Shown here: positions 1-7,638 of the stretch, in pieces
Layout of the letters: each line of letters begins with the position of its first letter
Numbering within the stretch: the first letter of the stretch is position 1
Assembly: GCF_003625485.1 (NCBI RefSeq)
Contig: NZ_RAIR01000002.1
Location: 496,001-560,000, forward strand
Source: Butyrivibrio sp. CB08
Lineage (GTDB): Bacteria > Bacillota > Clostridia > Lachnospirales > Lachnospiraceae
DNA length: 64,000 nt
Direction: 5' to 3'
Notes under the pieces: model-generated
What the model saw: only the letters and a program-made list of their open reading frames with translations
What the model was told of the DNA's origin: nothing
Database searches by the model: none
Position numbers and translations under genes: made by a program

Positions 1-439
1 TAAATCCCTCGCCTCTCTCATAGAGGTTGGTTTCTGGATTGATCCTGTAAATATAACCATTAAACTGGGATATGGAAATAAAAGCCAGCGAAAGCAGAGA
101 AAAACCAGTAATAACATAAACAAACTTACTCCCAGACTTCTCCCCTCTCATGGACAAAAGAATATAGACCGAATAGAACACCGGTAAAACAGCGTTGGCT
201 ACAAAGTTTAAAAAATTGACAACGGTCAGGACAACAAAAGCAGTACGACCAGGATTGCCCCTGTAAAGCCATGCCAGGGCATCAAAAAAGAGCATGACAC
301 CAATGGCTGCTTCAAGGCTTGCAAGAGCCCTGTACTGCCTCTTGATAACAGACCTGCTAATTATCAGATATGCGGCAGCAACCCAGCAAAAGAGTGCGCC
401 AAAGAATTCCAGATCGGTGTAAATATATTTGATTACCAC
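1..439 (-). CDS. N-terminal part of a multi-pass membrane protein, probably a GGDEF-type sensor (cut by window edge)
   Basis: An open frame runs on the minus strand from about 439 to the first base of the window, giving about 146 residues and no stop. It shows alternating hydrophobic segments (for example AAAYLIISR, IGVMLFFDALAW, FVVLTVVNFL, FSLLSLAFISIS) joined by short basic loops, typical of a membrane sensor. The tail (NPETNLYERGEGF) resembles the end of the membrane region in many Lachnospiraceae diguanylate cyclases; this is recall, not a search. The start is uncertain: GTG at 439 lies behind GGAG and an in-frame TTG lies nine bases upstream. An extended -10-like TGTATAAT lies upstream near 490-500. 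The output domain lies outside the window, so GGDEF is inference. Confidence 0.5.
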   Translation of the reverse strand, partial: MVIKYIYTDLEFFGALFCWVAAAYLIISRSVIKRQYRALASLEAAIGVMLFFDALAWLYRGNPGRTAFVVLTVVNFLNFVANAVLPVFYSVYILLSMRGEKSGSKFVYVITGFSLLSLAFISISQFNGYIYRINPETNLYERGEGF

Positions 440-527
440 CCTCAAGATCTCCAATCAAGTTTAATAATCGAGCATCCACTAATAATTATACAGTATATTG
501 TCAGAAAATTCTCTTGATTTTTTACAC

Positions 528-569
528 TAAAAAAGCGCTGCCACCAATTCAGGTGACAGCGCACTTTTT
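528..569. terminator. Bidirectional intrinsic terminator
   Basis: A GC-rich hairpin (GCGCTG.CACC, AATTCA loop, GGTG.CAGCGC) is flanked by A-run on the left and CTTTTT on the right. It lies 3' of the minus-strand nucleotidase gene and can stop transcription in both directions. Confidence 0.85.
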
Positions 570-595
570 ACATATTAGATCCTACCAGCAATGAA

Positions 596-2257
596 TTACT
601 TAAGCTGTGTCTGATCGCCACGAGGCTGGCCATACTTAGATGCAGGAACTGTGCCTCTAAGCTCTGTCTTAACGTAGTCCATAACTGCCTCGTCCATAAC
701 GATACCAGTATCAAACTGAGCGCTTGCGTTCTTGAATACATAGTATGTATCTCCGCCGTCTGCGCAGAAGTTGTTTGTAACAACTGCGTATGTATCAGTC
801 TTGGAGAATGGCTGACCATTGATGCTCTCGATTGTAACTCTGTTGATTGATGCAGGCTTATGATATGTAGAAGCTGGATAAGCAGGTCCCTGTGCAAATG
901 ACTTCTTGGTATCAATTGTGAACTTGATGCCTGCTGTCTGAGGATATCCACCGATTGCATCAGGAGCTGCGAATGTTGAAGCCTCAAGAGCCTCAAGAAG
1001 CTCTTCACCAGTTACATAAACAACTGCTACAGTGTTTCCGAATGGAAGAACTGTGTTGATATCTTTCTTAGTAATAGCGCCTGCGTGGATAGCTGCACGG
1101 ATTCCACCACCATTTGTGATTGCTACGATGTGATCCTTGTCTACAGTGATAGCGCCTGCGTTCTTAGATACGCTCCAAAGGAGTGCGTCTGTAATAAGGT
1201 CACCAAGGTTTGTCTCCTCTGTTCTGTTTCCAGGAGCCTTAGCGCCGTTGAGTTCTACTTCACTCTTACCAAATGACTGGCCATACTCAGCATCTACTCT
1301 CTTGATGATTGCTGTTGTAACGGCGTCAGTGATGACTTCCTTCTGAAGTCCCTCAAGAGATACAAGGTAGTGATCCTCGATCTTCTTGGAAGCGTTGTCG
1401 ATAACTACAACACCGATGTCCTGAAGCTTTGTTCCTGTTGACTGAATAGGAAGATTATTGCTTGATGCTGTCATAACTGTGTGTGAATGACCATCGATCA
1501 TGAGGTCGATGCCCTTTGTCTTAGGGAATACATCAACGCTTCTGCAAGCGTTAAGCTTGGACTCTTCATCTACACCAAGGTGAGCAAGGCAGATAACAAG
1601 ATCTGCGCCCTCAGCCTTAAGCTGGTCAACCTGCTCCTGTGAGCACTTGTAAAGAGCATCCTTCTCAAGGAATGTGTAACCCTTTACGAATGAAGGAGTA
1701 ACCTTTGTCATTGTCTCAGGTGTTACAAGTCCGTAGAAACCTACTCTTACGCCACCCTTTGTGATGATGGTGTGAGGAGTGAATACAGAATTGCCATTGC
1801 CATCAAGGAATGATGCGCAAACTGTACCAAACTTAGCTGTTGCAAGATTAGCCTTGAGCTGAGTTACACCGTAATCAAACTCGTGGTTACCAAGTGTGAT
1901 CAGATCATAACCAGCAGCGTTCATAGAAGCTACTGCATCAAGACCCTTAGTTGTGCTTACATAAGGTGTACCCTGGCTGAAGTCACCAGCGTCAACGAGG
2001 ATAACCTCTGCGCCTCTGCTCTGCAGATTCTGCTTAACAGATGCGATGTAGCCATAGCGGCCGATTGCTCCGTGAATATCATTGGAATGAAGGATTACAG
2101 TCTTGCCTGAAAAATCAGCAGGAAGATCATGGATAGATAATTCCTTAACTGGTTCGCCGGCAGCTCTGACTGTAAGTGATGTCATGCCAAGTGAAAGCAC
2201 AAGAGCCATTGCCATAACAATAGAAAAAATACGTCTTACTACACTGTGTTTTGTCAT
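596..2257 (-). CDS. Secreted 5'-nucleotidase / 2',3'-cyclic nucleotide phosphodiesterase family protein
   Basis: Metallophosphoesterase of the UshA/YfkN type, expected to release phosphate and nucleosides from extracellular nucleotides. A Sec signal peptide covers about residues 1-33 (basic start, hydrophobic core, cleavage near VRA-AG). The dinuclear metal site motifs are SNDIHG (about 58-63), DAGDFSQG, GNHEFDYG (about 122) and DGHSHT, followed by the C-terminal 5'-nucleotidase domain with NGGGIRA and VLPFGN. ATG at 2257 is preferred to GTG at 2263 because GGGAGGTG lies seven bases upstream of it. No LPxTG, membrane anchor or SLH region is visible, so the product is probably released. At 553 residues it is normal for a single-module enzyme. 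It is monocistronic, with a terminator at 528-569. The exact substrate cannot be told from sequence. Confidence 0.92.
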   Translation of the reverse strand: MTKHSVVRRIFSIVMAMALVLSLGMTSLTVRAAGEPVKELSIHDLPADFSGKTVILHSNDIHGAIGRYGYIASVKQNLQSRGAEVILVDAGDFSQGTPYVSTTKGLDAVASMNAAGYDLITLGNHEFDYGVTQLKANLATAKFGTVCASFLDGNGNSVFTPHTIITKGGVRVGFYGLVTPETMTKVTPSFVKGYTFLEKDALYKCSQEQVDQLKAEGADLVICLAHLGVDEESKLNACRSVDVFPKTKGIDLMIDGHSHTVMTASSNNLPIQSTGTKLQDIGVVVIDNASKKIEDHYLVSLEGLQKEVITDAVTTAIIKRVDAEYGQSFGKSEVELNGAKAPGNRTEETNLGDLITDALLWSVSKNAGAITVDKDHIVAITNGGGIRAAIHAGAITKKDINTVLPFGNTVAVVYVTGEELLEALEASTFAAPDAIGGYPQTAGIKFTIDTKKSFAQGPAYPASTYHKPASINRVTIESINGQPFSKTDTYAVVTNNFCADGGDTYYVFKNASAQFDTGIVMDEAVMDYVKTELRGTVPASKYGQPRGDQTQLK

Positions 2258-2263
2258 AAACAC

Positions 2264-2520
2264 ACCTCCCGTTTTTTCTCACCCCTGTTCGGGGCCCGTG
2301 ACTATAATTATATGACAATTAAGCCCATAATTTAACAAATAATTAACCAATTTTGTCACTTTTATTTTGGCTGTTATGTACAAAAGCATCCCTCGCCCCA
2401 GTCCCCGTCTGCATGCCCCGCACCAGAGCCACCCGCCATGGGGAAGTTCTTTTTCGTCGCTCCTTCGCTGAAGTTCATGGCTGCGACCCTTTGTTCTTAC
2501 GTTCTGCGGTCAAAAAACTC
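2264..2520. other. Intergenic region upstream of the nucleotidase gene
   Basis: A minus-strand TATAAT with a poor -35 lies about 40 bp upstream of the nucleotidase start. A CCCCG/GGGG hairpin lies between it and the ribosome binding site. The stretch from about 2380 to 2520 is more GC-rich than its surroundings, has no convincing gene, and abuts the large palindrome; it may belong to the same repeat element. Confidence 0.4.
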
Positions 2521-2913
2521 GGCCCCAAGCTGCGCCGCCACTATATCTTCCTGGTTTCGAATCATTAGCTGCAAACGCCATTTTCCTGATGCTCATAGGC
2601 CGCTTTTTAAGCGCGTGCGAATAAACAGAGGCGAAAACAGGCGGATTAAATTTTTTCAATATCAGTGGTCATAGGTGCGTAGCACCCTAAGGAAATGATA
2701 AAAGGCAAAACCAAGCTGCAAGTTTGGTTTTGCCTTTTTCAATTTCCTATACGCTCGCAAAGCGAGCTATGACCACTGATTCTAGAATATGTTGATGAGC
2801 CTGTTCGCCATGAGCACGCGCAATCAAAGAAAAGCGGCCTGAGCATCATGGAAAAGTTTCGTTTGCAGGTAGTGAGAAAACGGGAAGATATAGTGGCGGC
2901 GCTGCTGGGGCCA
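2521..2913. repeat. ~390-bp imperfect palindrome with internal hairpins
   Basis: The two halves are imperfect reverse complements about a centre near 2719. Perfect matching blocks include GCGCCGCCACTATATCTTCC (2532-2551 against 2883-2902) and ATCAGTGGTCATAG (2661-2674 against 2767-2780), with CTGCAAACG, TGATGCTCA, GCGCGTGC and GGCCGCTTTT also shared. The centre is a strong hairpin (AAAGGCAAAACCAA / TTGGTTTTGCCTTT, 2701-2737) that looks like a bidirectional terminator. Each arm also holds a small hairpin at the same relative place, with different sequence (GGTGC-GTA-GCACC at 2674-2686; GCTCGC-AAA-GCGAGC at 2753-2767). The right arm ends five bases short of the symporter stop codon. It may be a non-autonomous repeat element acting as a terminator; no transposase is present. 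Confidence 0.8.
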
Positions 2914-2917
2914 GATA

Positions 2918-4465
2918 TTACTCTTCGTCGTCGGCAAGAGATGTGCTCTGGTGTACCATGACCTCTTTTTCGTAGCAGGCAAATGCTCCGTCCACAAGGG
3001 CCTTGTCAGGCTTGCTTGTAAAGAGTGATACAGCAGGTACGATGATAAGTCCTGCGATCATGCAGAAAGCACCAGCGTTGATAGGTGACTGAAGAAGTAC
3101 TGGGAAGCTTGGTCTTACAAGCATGTTAAGAAGCATAACAACTGTTGAGAACACGAAGCTGCACCATACACCGGCCTTGGAAGTTCCTCTCCAGTAGAGA
3201 CCATAGAGGAATGGAGCAAGGAATGCACCTGCAAGAGCTCCCCATGAAACACCCATGAGCTGAGCGATGAAGGTTACGTTCTGCTTGTACTGGATGATGG
3301 CGATAACTACTGAGATACCAACGAATACTACGATGAGGGCTCTCATGATAAGGAGCTGCTTCTTTTCATCCATGTTCTTAACAACGTGACCCTTAAGAAG
3401 GTCAAGGGTAAGAGTTGATGAGCTGGTAAGAACCAGTGATGAAAGTGTTGACATAGAAGCTGAAAGAACCAGTACCACAACGATTGCGATCAGGATATCT
3501 GGAAGACCTGAGAGCATTGCTGGGATGATTGAGTCGTATCCGCCTGTAGCGATGTCCACTCTGTCGGAAAAGAGTCTTCCGAAGCCGCCAAGGAAGTAGC
3601 ATCCGCCAGCAACTACAAATGCAAAGAATGTAGATACGATGGTTCCCTTGGAGATTGCTTTCTCACTCTTAATTGCGTAGAACTTCTGTACCATCTGTGG
3701 AAGTCCCCATGTACCAAGGGATGTCAAAAGAACTACTCCAAGAAGGTTAAGTGGATCAGGTCCAAAGAATGAAGCGAAGATACCAGGAGTTGTTGATACT
3801 GATTCGTCGCTGATCCTTGCAAGTCCGTCAAGAGCTGCGATAAATCCGCCCTGGCTTCCAAGTACTGCTCCAATTACTGCAACGATACCGATCAGCATGA
3901 TGATGCCCTGGATAAAGTCGTTTATAGCTGTAGCCATGTATCCGCCTGCGATAACGTAGATACCGGTAAGAACTGCCATTACGATAACACAGATTGAATA
4001 GTCGATATTGAAGGCCATTCCAAAGAGTCTTGAAAGTCCGTTATAAAGTGAAGCTGTATAAGGAATAAGGAAGATAAAGGTAATGATTGATGCTGCGATC
4101 TTAAGTGATCTTCCACCAAATCTTGCTGCAAAGAACTGAGGCATTGTAGCTGAATCAAGATGCTGGGTCATGATCCTTGTTCTTCTGCCCAGGATAACCC
4201 ATGCAAGAAGTGATCCGATAAGAGCATTTCCAATACCTACCCATGTAGAAGCAATTCCGTATTTCCAACCGAACTGTCCTGCATATCCTACGAAGATAAC
4301 TGCTGAGAAGTAAGATGTTCCATAAGCAAAGGCTGTAACCCATGGGCCTACGCTTCTGCCTCCCAAAACAAATCCGTTGACGTCAGTGGAATTCTTGCGG
4401 CAGATAAAGCCGATAATGAGCATTACTGCAAAGAACACCACAAGAAGTAATACCTTGATGATCAT
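2918..4465 (-). CDS. Sodium:solute symporter (SSS family)
   Basis: A 515-residue integral membrane protein with about 13 hydrophobic segments, matching the SSS/PutP family in length and in the N-terminal pattern: a first helix, then the FVLGGRSVGPWVTAFAYG motif typical of the fold, then STLSSLVLTSSSTLTLDL in the region of the sodium site. SSS proteins import a small solute with Na+. The substrate (sugar acid, amino acid, urea or other) cannot be assigned from the sequence, and the neighbours do not help because the gene appears monocistronic. The C-terminus is hydrophilic and acidic (SLADDEE). The start ATG has GGAGGG about eleven bases upstream. The stop codon directly abuts the large palindrome, whose central hairpin probably terminates this transcript. 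Confidence 0.9.
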   Translation of the reverse strand: MIIKVLLLVVFFAVMLIIGFICRKNSTDVNGFVLGGRSVGPWVTAFAYGTSYFSAVIFVGYAGQFGWKYGIASTWVGIGNALIGSLLAWVILGRRTRIMTQHLDSATMPQFFAARFGGRSLKIAASIITFIFLIPYTASLYNGLSRLFGMAFNIDYSICVIVMAVLTGIYVIAGGYMATAINDFIQGIIMLIGIVAVIGAVLGSQGGFIAALDGLARISDESVSTTPGIFASFFGPDPLNLLGVVLLTSLGTWGLPQMVQKFYAIKSEKAISKGTIVSTFFAFVVAGGCYFLGGFGRLFSDRVDIATGGYDSIIPAMLSGLPDILIAIVVVLVLSASMSTLSSLVLTSSSTLTLDLLKGHVVKNMDEKKQLLIMRALIVVFVGISVVIAIIQYKQNVTFIAQLMGVSWGALAGAFLAPFLYGLYWRGTSKAGVWCSFVFSTVVMLLNMLVRPSFPVLLQSPINAGAFCMIAGLIIVPAVSLFTSKPDKALVDGAFACYEKEVMVHQSTSLADDEE

Positions 4466-4678
4466 AACTAATTAACCCTCCAACAATTTTGTCGCTGTAA
4501 CGCTTTAAATTTTAACGCTTTTAAGTGATAAAGTCAATCATAACTGGCATCCCCTTTCCAGAAATAAACGTCTTCACAATTTATTCTTAATTCTTTTAAG
4601 TTCATTTTAGGTTGGAATTCTAATATTACCTCATCAACAGAAACACAAACCCACAAAAAAAGAAAGTGAGATAAAGAT

Positions 4679-6106
4679 ATGAAAAAGAGACATAAGATTC
4701 TGGCAGCACTCCTTGCCAGTGCCACAATAGTACTTAGCGGATGCAGCCTACAGGATATTTCAAACTTAAAGTCAGAAGCTGCCGCAGTGATCAGCACCGA
4801 GGACAAGACAGTTCCAGAAGATACAGCTGAGCTTGCAAGCTCCATAGGTGACACCACACAAGAAAGCTCATCACAAAGCGCCTCCACAAACGGTAGTACT
4901 CTCCTTGATACCTCAGACATGTTCAGCGAAAGGGATCTTGAACAGGAAGCGGATTTAAGTGAAGCCACCTACATGACCTTGGAAAGCGGCGAAGACATCA
5001 CCATAACTGAAGAAGGCGTATACGTAATAGAAGGAACCGCTAAAGACTCTTCCATAATAGTTGAGGCAGATGACACAGCAAAAGTACAGCTAGTCCTTGA
5101 GGGCGTAAACATCACCAACACCGATGCTCCTGCCATCTATATAAAATGTGCTGACAAGGTGTTCATAACAACAACTGATGACAACACTCTTACAGTATCC
5201 GGAACCTTTGAAGCAGATGGTGATACAAACCTTGATGCAGTCATCTACTCAAAAGAAGATCTGGTATTTAACGGAACAGGATCTCTTACAATCACTTCAA
5301 CAGGAAACGGTATCTCAGGAAAAGACGACATCAAGTTTACCGGTGGATCCTACACCATAACCTCCGATGAAGACGCAGTTGAGGCAAATGATTCCATTAG
5401 AATCAGCGATGGCTCTTTTACCATAAAGTCAGGAAAAGATGCCCTCCACAGTGAAAACGCAGATGATGACAGCGTAGGCTTCGTATACATCAGCGGAGGA
5501 GACTTCGACATAGATGTAGAAGGTGATGGAATCCAGGCAACAACAGTCCTTACGATAGATGGCGGAACAATTGATATAAACGCCTCTGAGGGCATGGAAG
5601 CTACTTATGTTCAGATTAACGACGGAACCATCAATATCACAGCAACTGATGATGGAATTAACGCCTCAAATAAGAGCACTCAGTACGACGTAGTGATCGA
5701 GATAAATGGCGGAAATCTTACCATCGACATGGGAAGCGGCGATACAGACGCTCTTGACGTCAACGGCAATCTCTACATCAACGGCGGAACAATCGATATC
5801 ACAGCCCAGTTCGCCTTTGACTTTGACGGCGAGGCAAAGCTTACTGGCGGAACAGTTACAGTAAACGGCGAAGAAGTTACAGAGATCACCAACTCCATGA
5901 TGATGGGAGGCGGTATGGGCGGAAACGGCGGCCCTGGCGGACAGATGCCAGGAGATGACCAGATGCCTGAAAACGGAGAAAGGCCTGAACTTCCTGAAGG
6001 CTTTGACCCAGAGAACATGCCAGAAATGCCGGAAGGCTTCGACCCAGAGAACATGCCACAGATGCCAAATGGCAACATGAAGGGAGGCAGAAATGGCGGC
6101 CACTAA
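4679..6106 (+). CDS. Surface lipoprotein with beta-helical carbohydrate-binding-like repeats (DUF4353 type)
   Basis: The 475-residue product begins with a lipoprotein signal peptide ending in LSGC (Cys about 21), then a Ser/Thr/Glu-rich linker. Residues of roughly 90-400 are a series of short, Asn/Asp/Gly-rich beta repeats (for example INGGTIDI, ISGGDFDI, IDGGTIDI), typical of proteins annotated as carbohydrate-binding domain-containing (DUF4353). The tail is Gly/Met/Pro-rich and holds near-identical copies of LPEGFDPENMPEMP. It is expected to be lipid-anchored outside the membrane. The next gene starts inside its 3' end, and the order lipoprotein, VTC domain protein, DUF4956 protein is a recurrent Firmicutes operon. 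The function of the set is unknown to me; cell-surface or polyphosphate-related roles are possible. Confidence 0.85.
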   Translation: MKKRHKILAALLASATIVLSGCSLQDISNLKSEAAAVISTEDKTVPEDTAELASSIGDTTQESSSQSASTNGSTLLDTSDMFSERDLEQEADLSEATYMTLESGEDITITEEGVYVIEGTAKDSSIIVEADDTAKVQLVLEGVNITNTDAPAIYIKCADKVFITTTDDNTLTVSGTFEADGDTNLDAVIYSKEDLVFNGTGSLTITSTGNGISGKDDIKFTGGSYTITSDEDAVEANDSIRISDGSFTIKSGKDALHSENADDDSVGFVYISGGDFDIDVEGDGIQATTVLTIDGGTIDINASEGMEATYVQINDGTINITATDDGINASNKSTQYDVVIEINGGNLTIDMGSGDTDALDVNGNLYINGGTIDITAQFAFDFDGEAKLTGGTVTVNGEEVTEITNSMMMGGGMGGNGGPGGQMPGDDQMPENGERPELPEGFDPENMPEMPEGFDPENMPQMPNGNMKGGRNGGH

Positions 6107-6851
6107 AGATGTATTTGAAAGAATCGAGACCAAGTATCTCCTCAGTGAGATGCAGTATCAGGAGCTCATGAGAAGACTTGAGCCCATTGCCAAAATCGAC
6201 GGATACGGCGAAACGTCTATCCTTAACATATATTATGACACCCCGTATTTTAATCTCATCGAGAGATCCCTTGAAAAGCCGGTGTATAAAGAAAAACTAA
6301 GGCTTCGCACCTACGGAACTCCAGAAGATGATTCAAACGCCTTTATCGAGATCAAGAAGAAATACAAAGGCATCGTTTATAAAAGAAGGATCTCCATGTC
6401 CTACGAAGATGCCCTCTCCTACCTGAACAATGGCGCCAGGCCGCCAAAGGAAAGCCAGATTTCAAAAGAGATCGACTATTTCCTCCAGTTCTACAAAGGT
6501 ATAAAGCCAGCCATGGCTATCTCCTACGACCGCATAGCTCTGGCGGGAACTAACGACCCGGAGCTTAGGATCACCTTTGACAAGAACATCAGATGGAGAA
6601 CTAACGACCTGTCCCTTAAGAGAGGGAATGTGGGAAAAGACATCCTTCTCCCCGGACAGCACCTGATGGAACTTAAGATTGCTGGCGCCATGTCCATGGA
6701 GATGGCAAGGATCCTGGACGAGCTAAAGATCAGACAGACAAGCTTTTCCAAATATGGAAGAGGCTATGTTGATTACATGTATGGAAACAGAGATAGAGAA
6801 GACGAGGCTCTTAAAAGCAGCAATATAACCGCTTTTAAAAGAGCAGTTTAA
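6093..6851 (+). CDS. VTC domain (polyphosphate polymerase-like) protein
   Basis: A 252-residue cytoplasmic protein of the VTC/TTM tunnel fold. It opens with FERIETKYLL, then YYDTP, KLRLRTYG, FIEIKKKYKG and KRRISM, the alternating basic and acidic strands that line the triphosphate tunnel, and ends with ELKI and FSKYGRGY. In yeast Vtc4 this domain makes polyphosphate from ATP; for bacterial homologues the activity is mostly untested. The start ATG lies 14 bp inside the previous gene behind GGGAGG at 6082-6087, so translation is probably coupled. The DUF4956 membrane protein follows 30 bp later, and the two are usual partners. Confidence 0.88.
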   Translation: MAATKDVFERIETKYLLSEMQYQELMRRLEPIAKIDGYGETSILNIYYDTPYFNLIERSLEKPVYKEKLRLRTYGTPEDDSNAFIEIKKKYKGIVYKRRISMSYEDALSYLNNGARPPKESQISKEIDYFLQFYKGIKPAMAISYDRIALAGTNDPELRITFDKNIRWRTNDLSLKRGNVGKDILLPGQHLMELKIAGAMSMEMARILDELKIRQTSFSKYGRGYVDYMYGNRDREDEALKSSNITAFKRAV

Positions 6852-6881
6852 TGGATGGATTTTTAATAGAAGGAGAACAAC

Positions 6882-7568
6882 ATGACTACAGATATCATTT
6901 TCGATAGCATTTTAACCACAGGAACAATGACAGGAACTGCATTCCTCACCGCAACTTTCTGTTCACTTATCATCGGCTGCTTCATCGCCTTTATGTATAC
7001 ACTTAAAAACAATTATTCAAAAAGCTACATTATTACGTTAGCTCTTTTGCCTGCCATCGTTCAGGTGATCATCATGATGGTAAATGGCAGCATCGGCGCA
7101 GGCATTGCAGTTGCAGGAACCTTCTCACTGGTCCGCTTCCGCTCTGCTCCCGGCTCAGGAAAAGAGATCACCAGCATCTTCCTTGCTATGGCTGCAGGCC
7201 TTGCAACTGGAATGGGCTACATCGGTATCGCTGTGATCTTCACACTTATCATCACCCTGGCTAACCACATCCTCTCTGGTATGTCCTTTAAGGGCGTTCG
7301 AAACGAGGAGAAGACTCTTAAGATCACTGTTCCTGAAAGCCTTGATTTTGAAGGTATCTTCGATGATATCTTTGCCCGCTACACAGACCGCGCAGAACTT
7401 GAAGAAGTTAAGACAACAGGAATGGGAAGCCTGTATAAGCTCACCTACAAGATCTCATTAAAGTCCAAAGCTTCAGCCAAGGGAATGATCGACGAGATGA
7501 GACAGAGAAACGGAAATCTAGAGATAACATGTTCAAGACCTGTAATGGTAAGAGCTGAAGAACTCTGA
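6882..7568 (+). CDS. DUF4956 family membrane protein
   Basis: A 228-residue protein with about four hydrophobic segments in the first 130 residues (ATFCSLIIGCFIAFMYTL, IITLALLPAIVQVIIMMV, GTFSLVRFRSAPG region, GYIGIAVIFTLIITLAN), followed by a soluble alpha/beta tail of about 90 residues. The loop SLVRFRSAPGSGKE is the family signature as I recall it. The protein is almost always found beside a VTC domain protein, as here. RBS AGAAGGAG lies eight bases before the ATG. A strong bidirectional terminator follows 24 bp after the stop. The molecular role is unknown. Confidence 0.88.
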   Translation: MTTDIIFDSILTTGTMTGTAFLTATFCSLIIGCFIAFMYTLKNNYSKSYIITLALLPAIVQVIIMMVNGSIGAGIAVAGTFSLVRFRSAPGSGKEITSIFLAMAAGLATGMGYIGIAVIFTLIITLANHILSGMSFKGVRNEEKTLKITVPESLDFEGIFDDIFARYTDRAELEEVKTTGMGSLYKLTYKISLKSKASAKGMIDEMRQRNGNLEITCSRPVMVRAEEL

Positions 7569-7591
7569 TCCATGATACATATAGATAAAAT

Positions 7592-7627
7592 AAAACCCAG
7601 AGCCGGTCATTTCCGGTTCTGGGTTTT
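7592..7627. terminator. Bidirectional terminator between the DUF4956 gene and leuS
   Basis: Hairpin AAAACCCAGAGCCGG / CCGGTTCTGGGTTTT with a six-base loop lies between two convergent genes and provides a U-tract on both strands. Confidence 0.9.
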
Positions 7628-7638
7628 CATATTTGTAA

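Noticed and set aside
2264..2340. Riboswitch upstream of the nucleotidase gene
   Set aside because: Only a small CCCCG/GGGG hairpin is present; no known aptamer pattern is seen.
2353..2674. Two overlapping plus-strand frames of about 70-78 codons in the region left of and inside the palindrome
   Set aside because: No RBS, no recognisable protein, and they run through the arm of a palindromic repeat.
5920..6090. Tandem nucleotide repeat at the 3' end of the lipoprotein gene
   Set aside because: It simply encodes the repeated FDPENMP peptide; too few copies to call a separate element.
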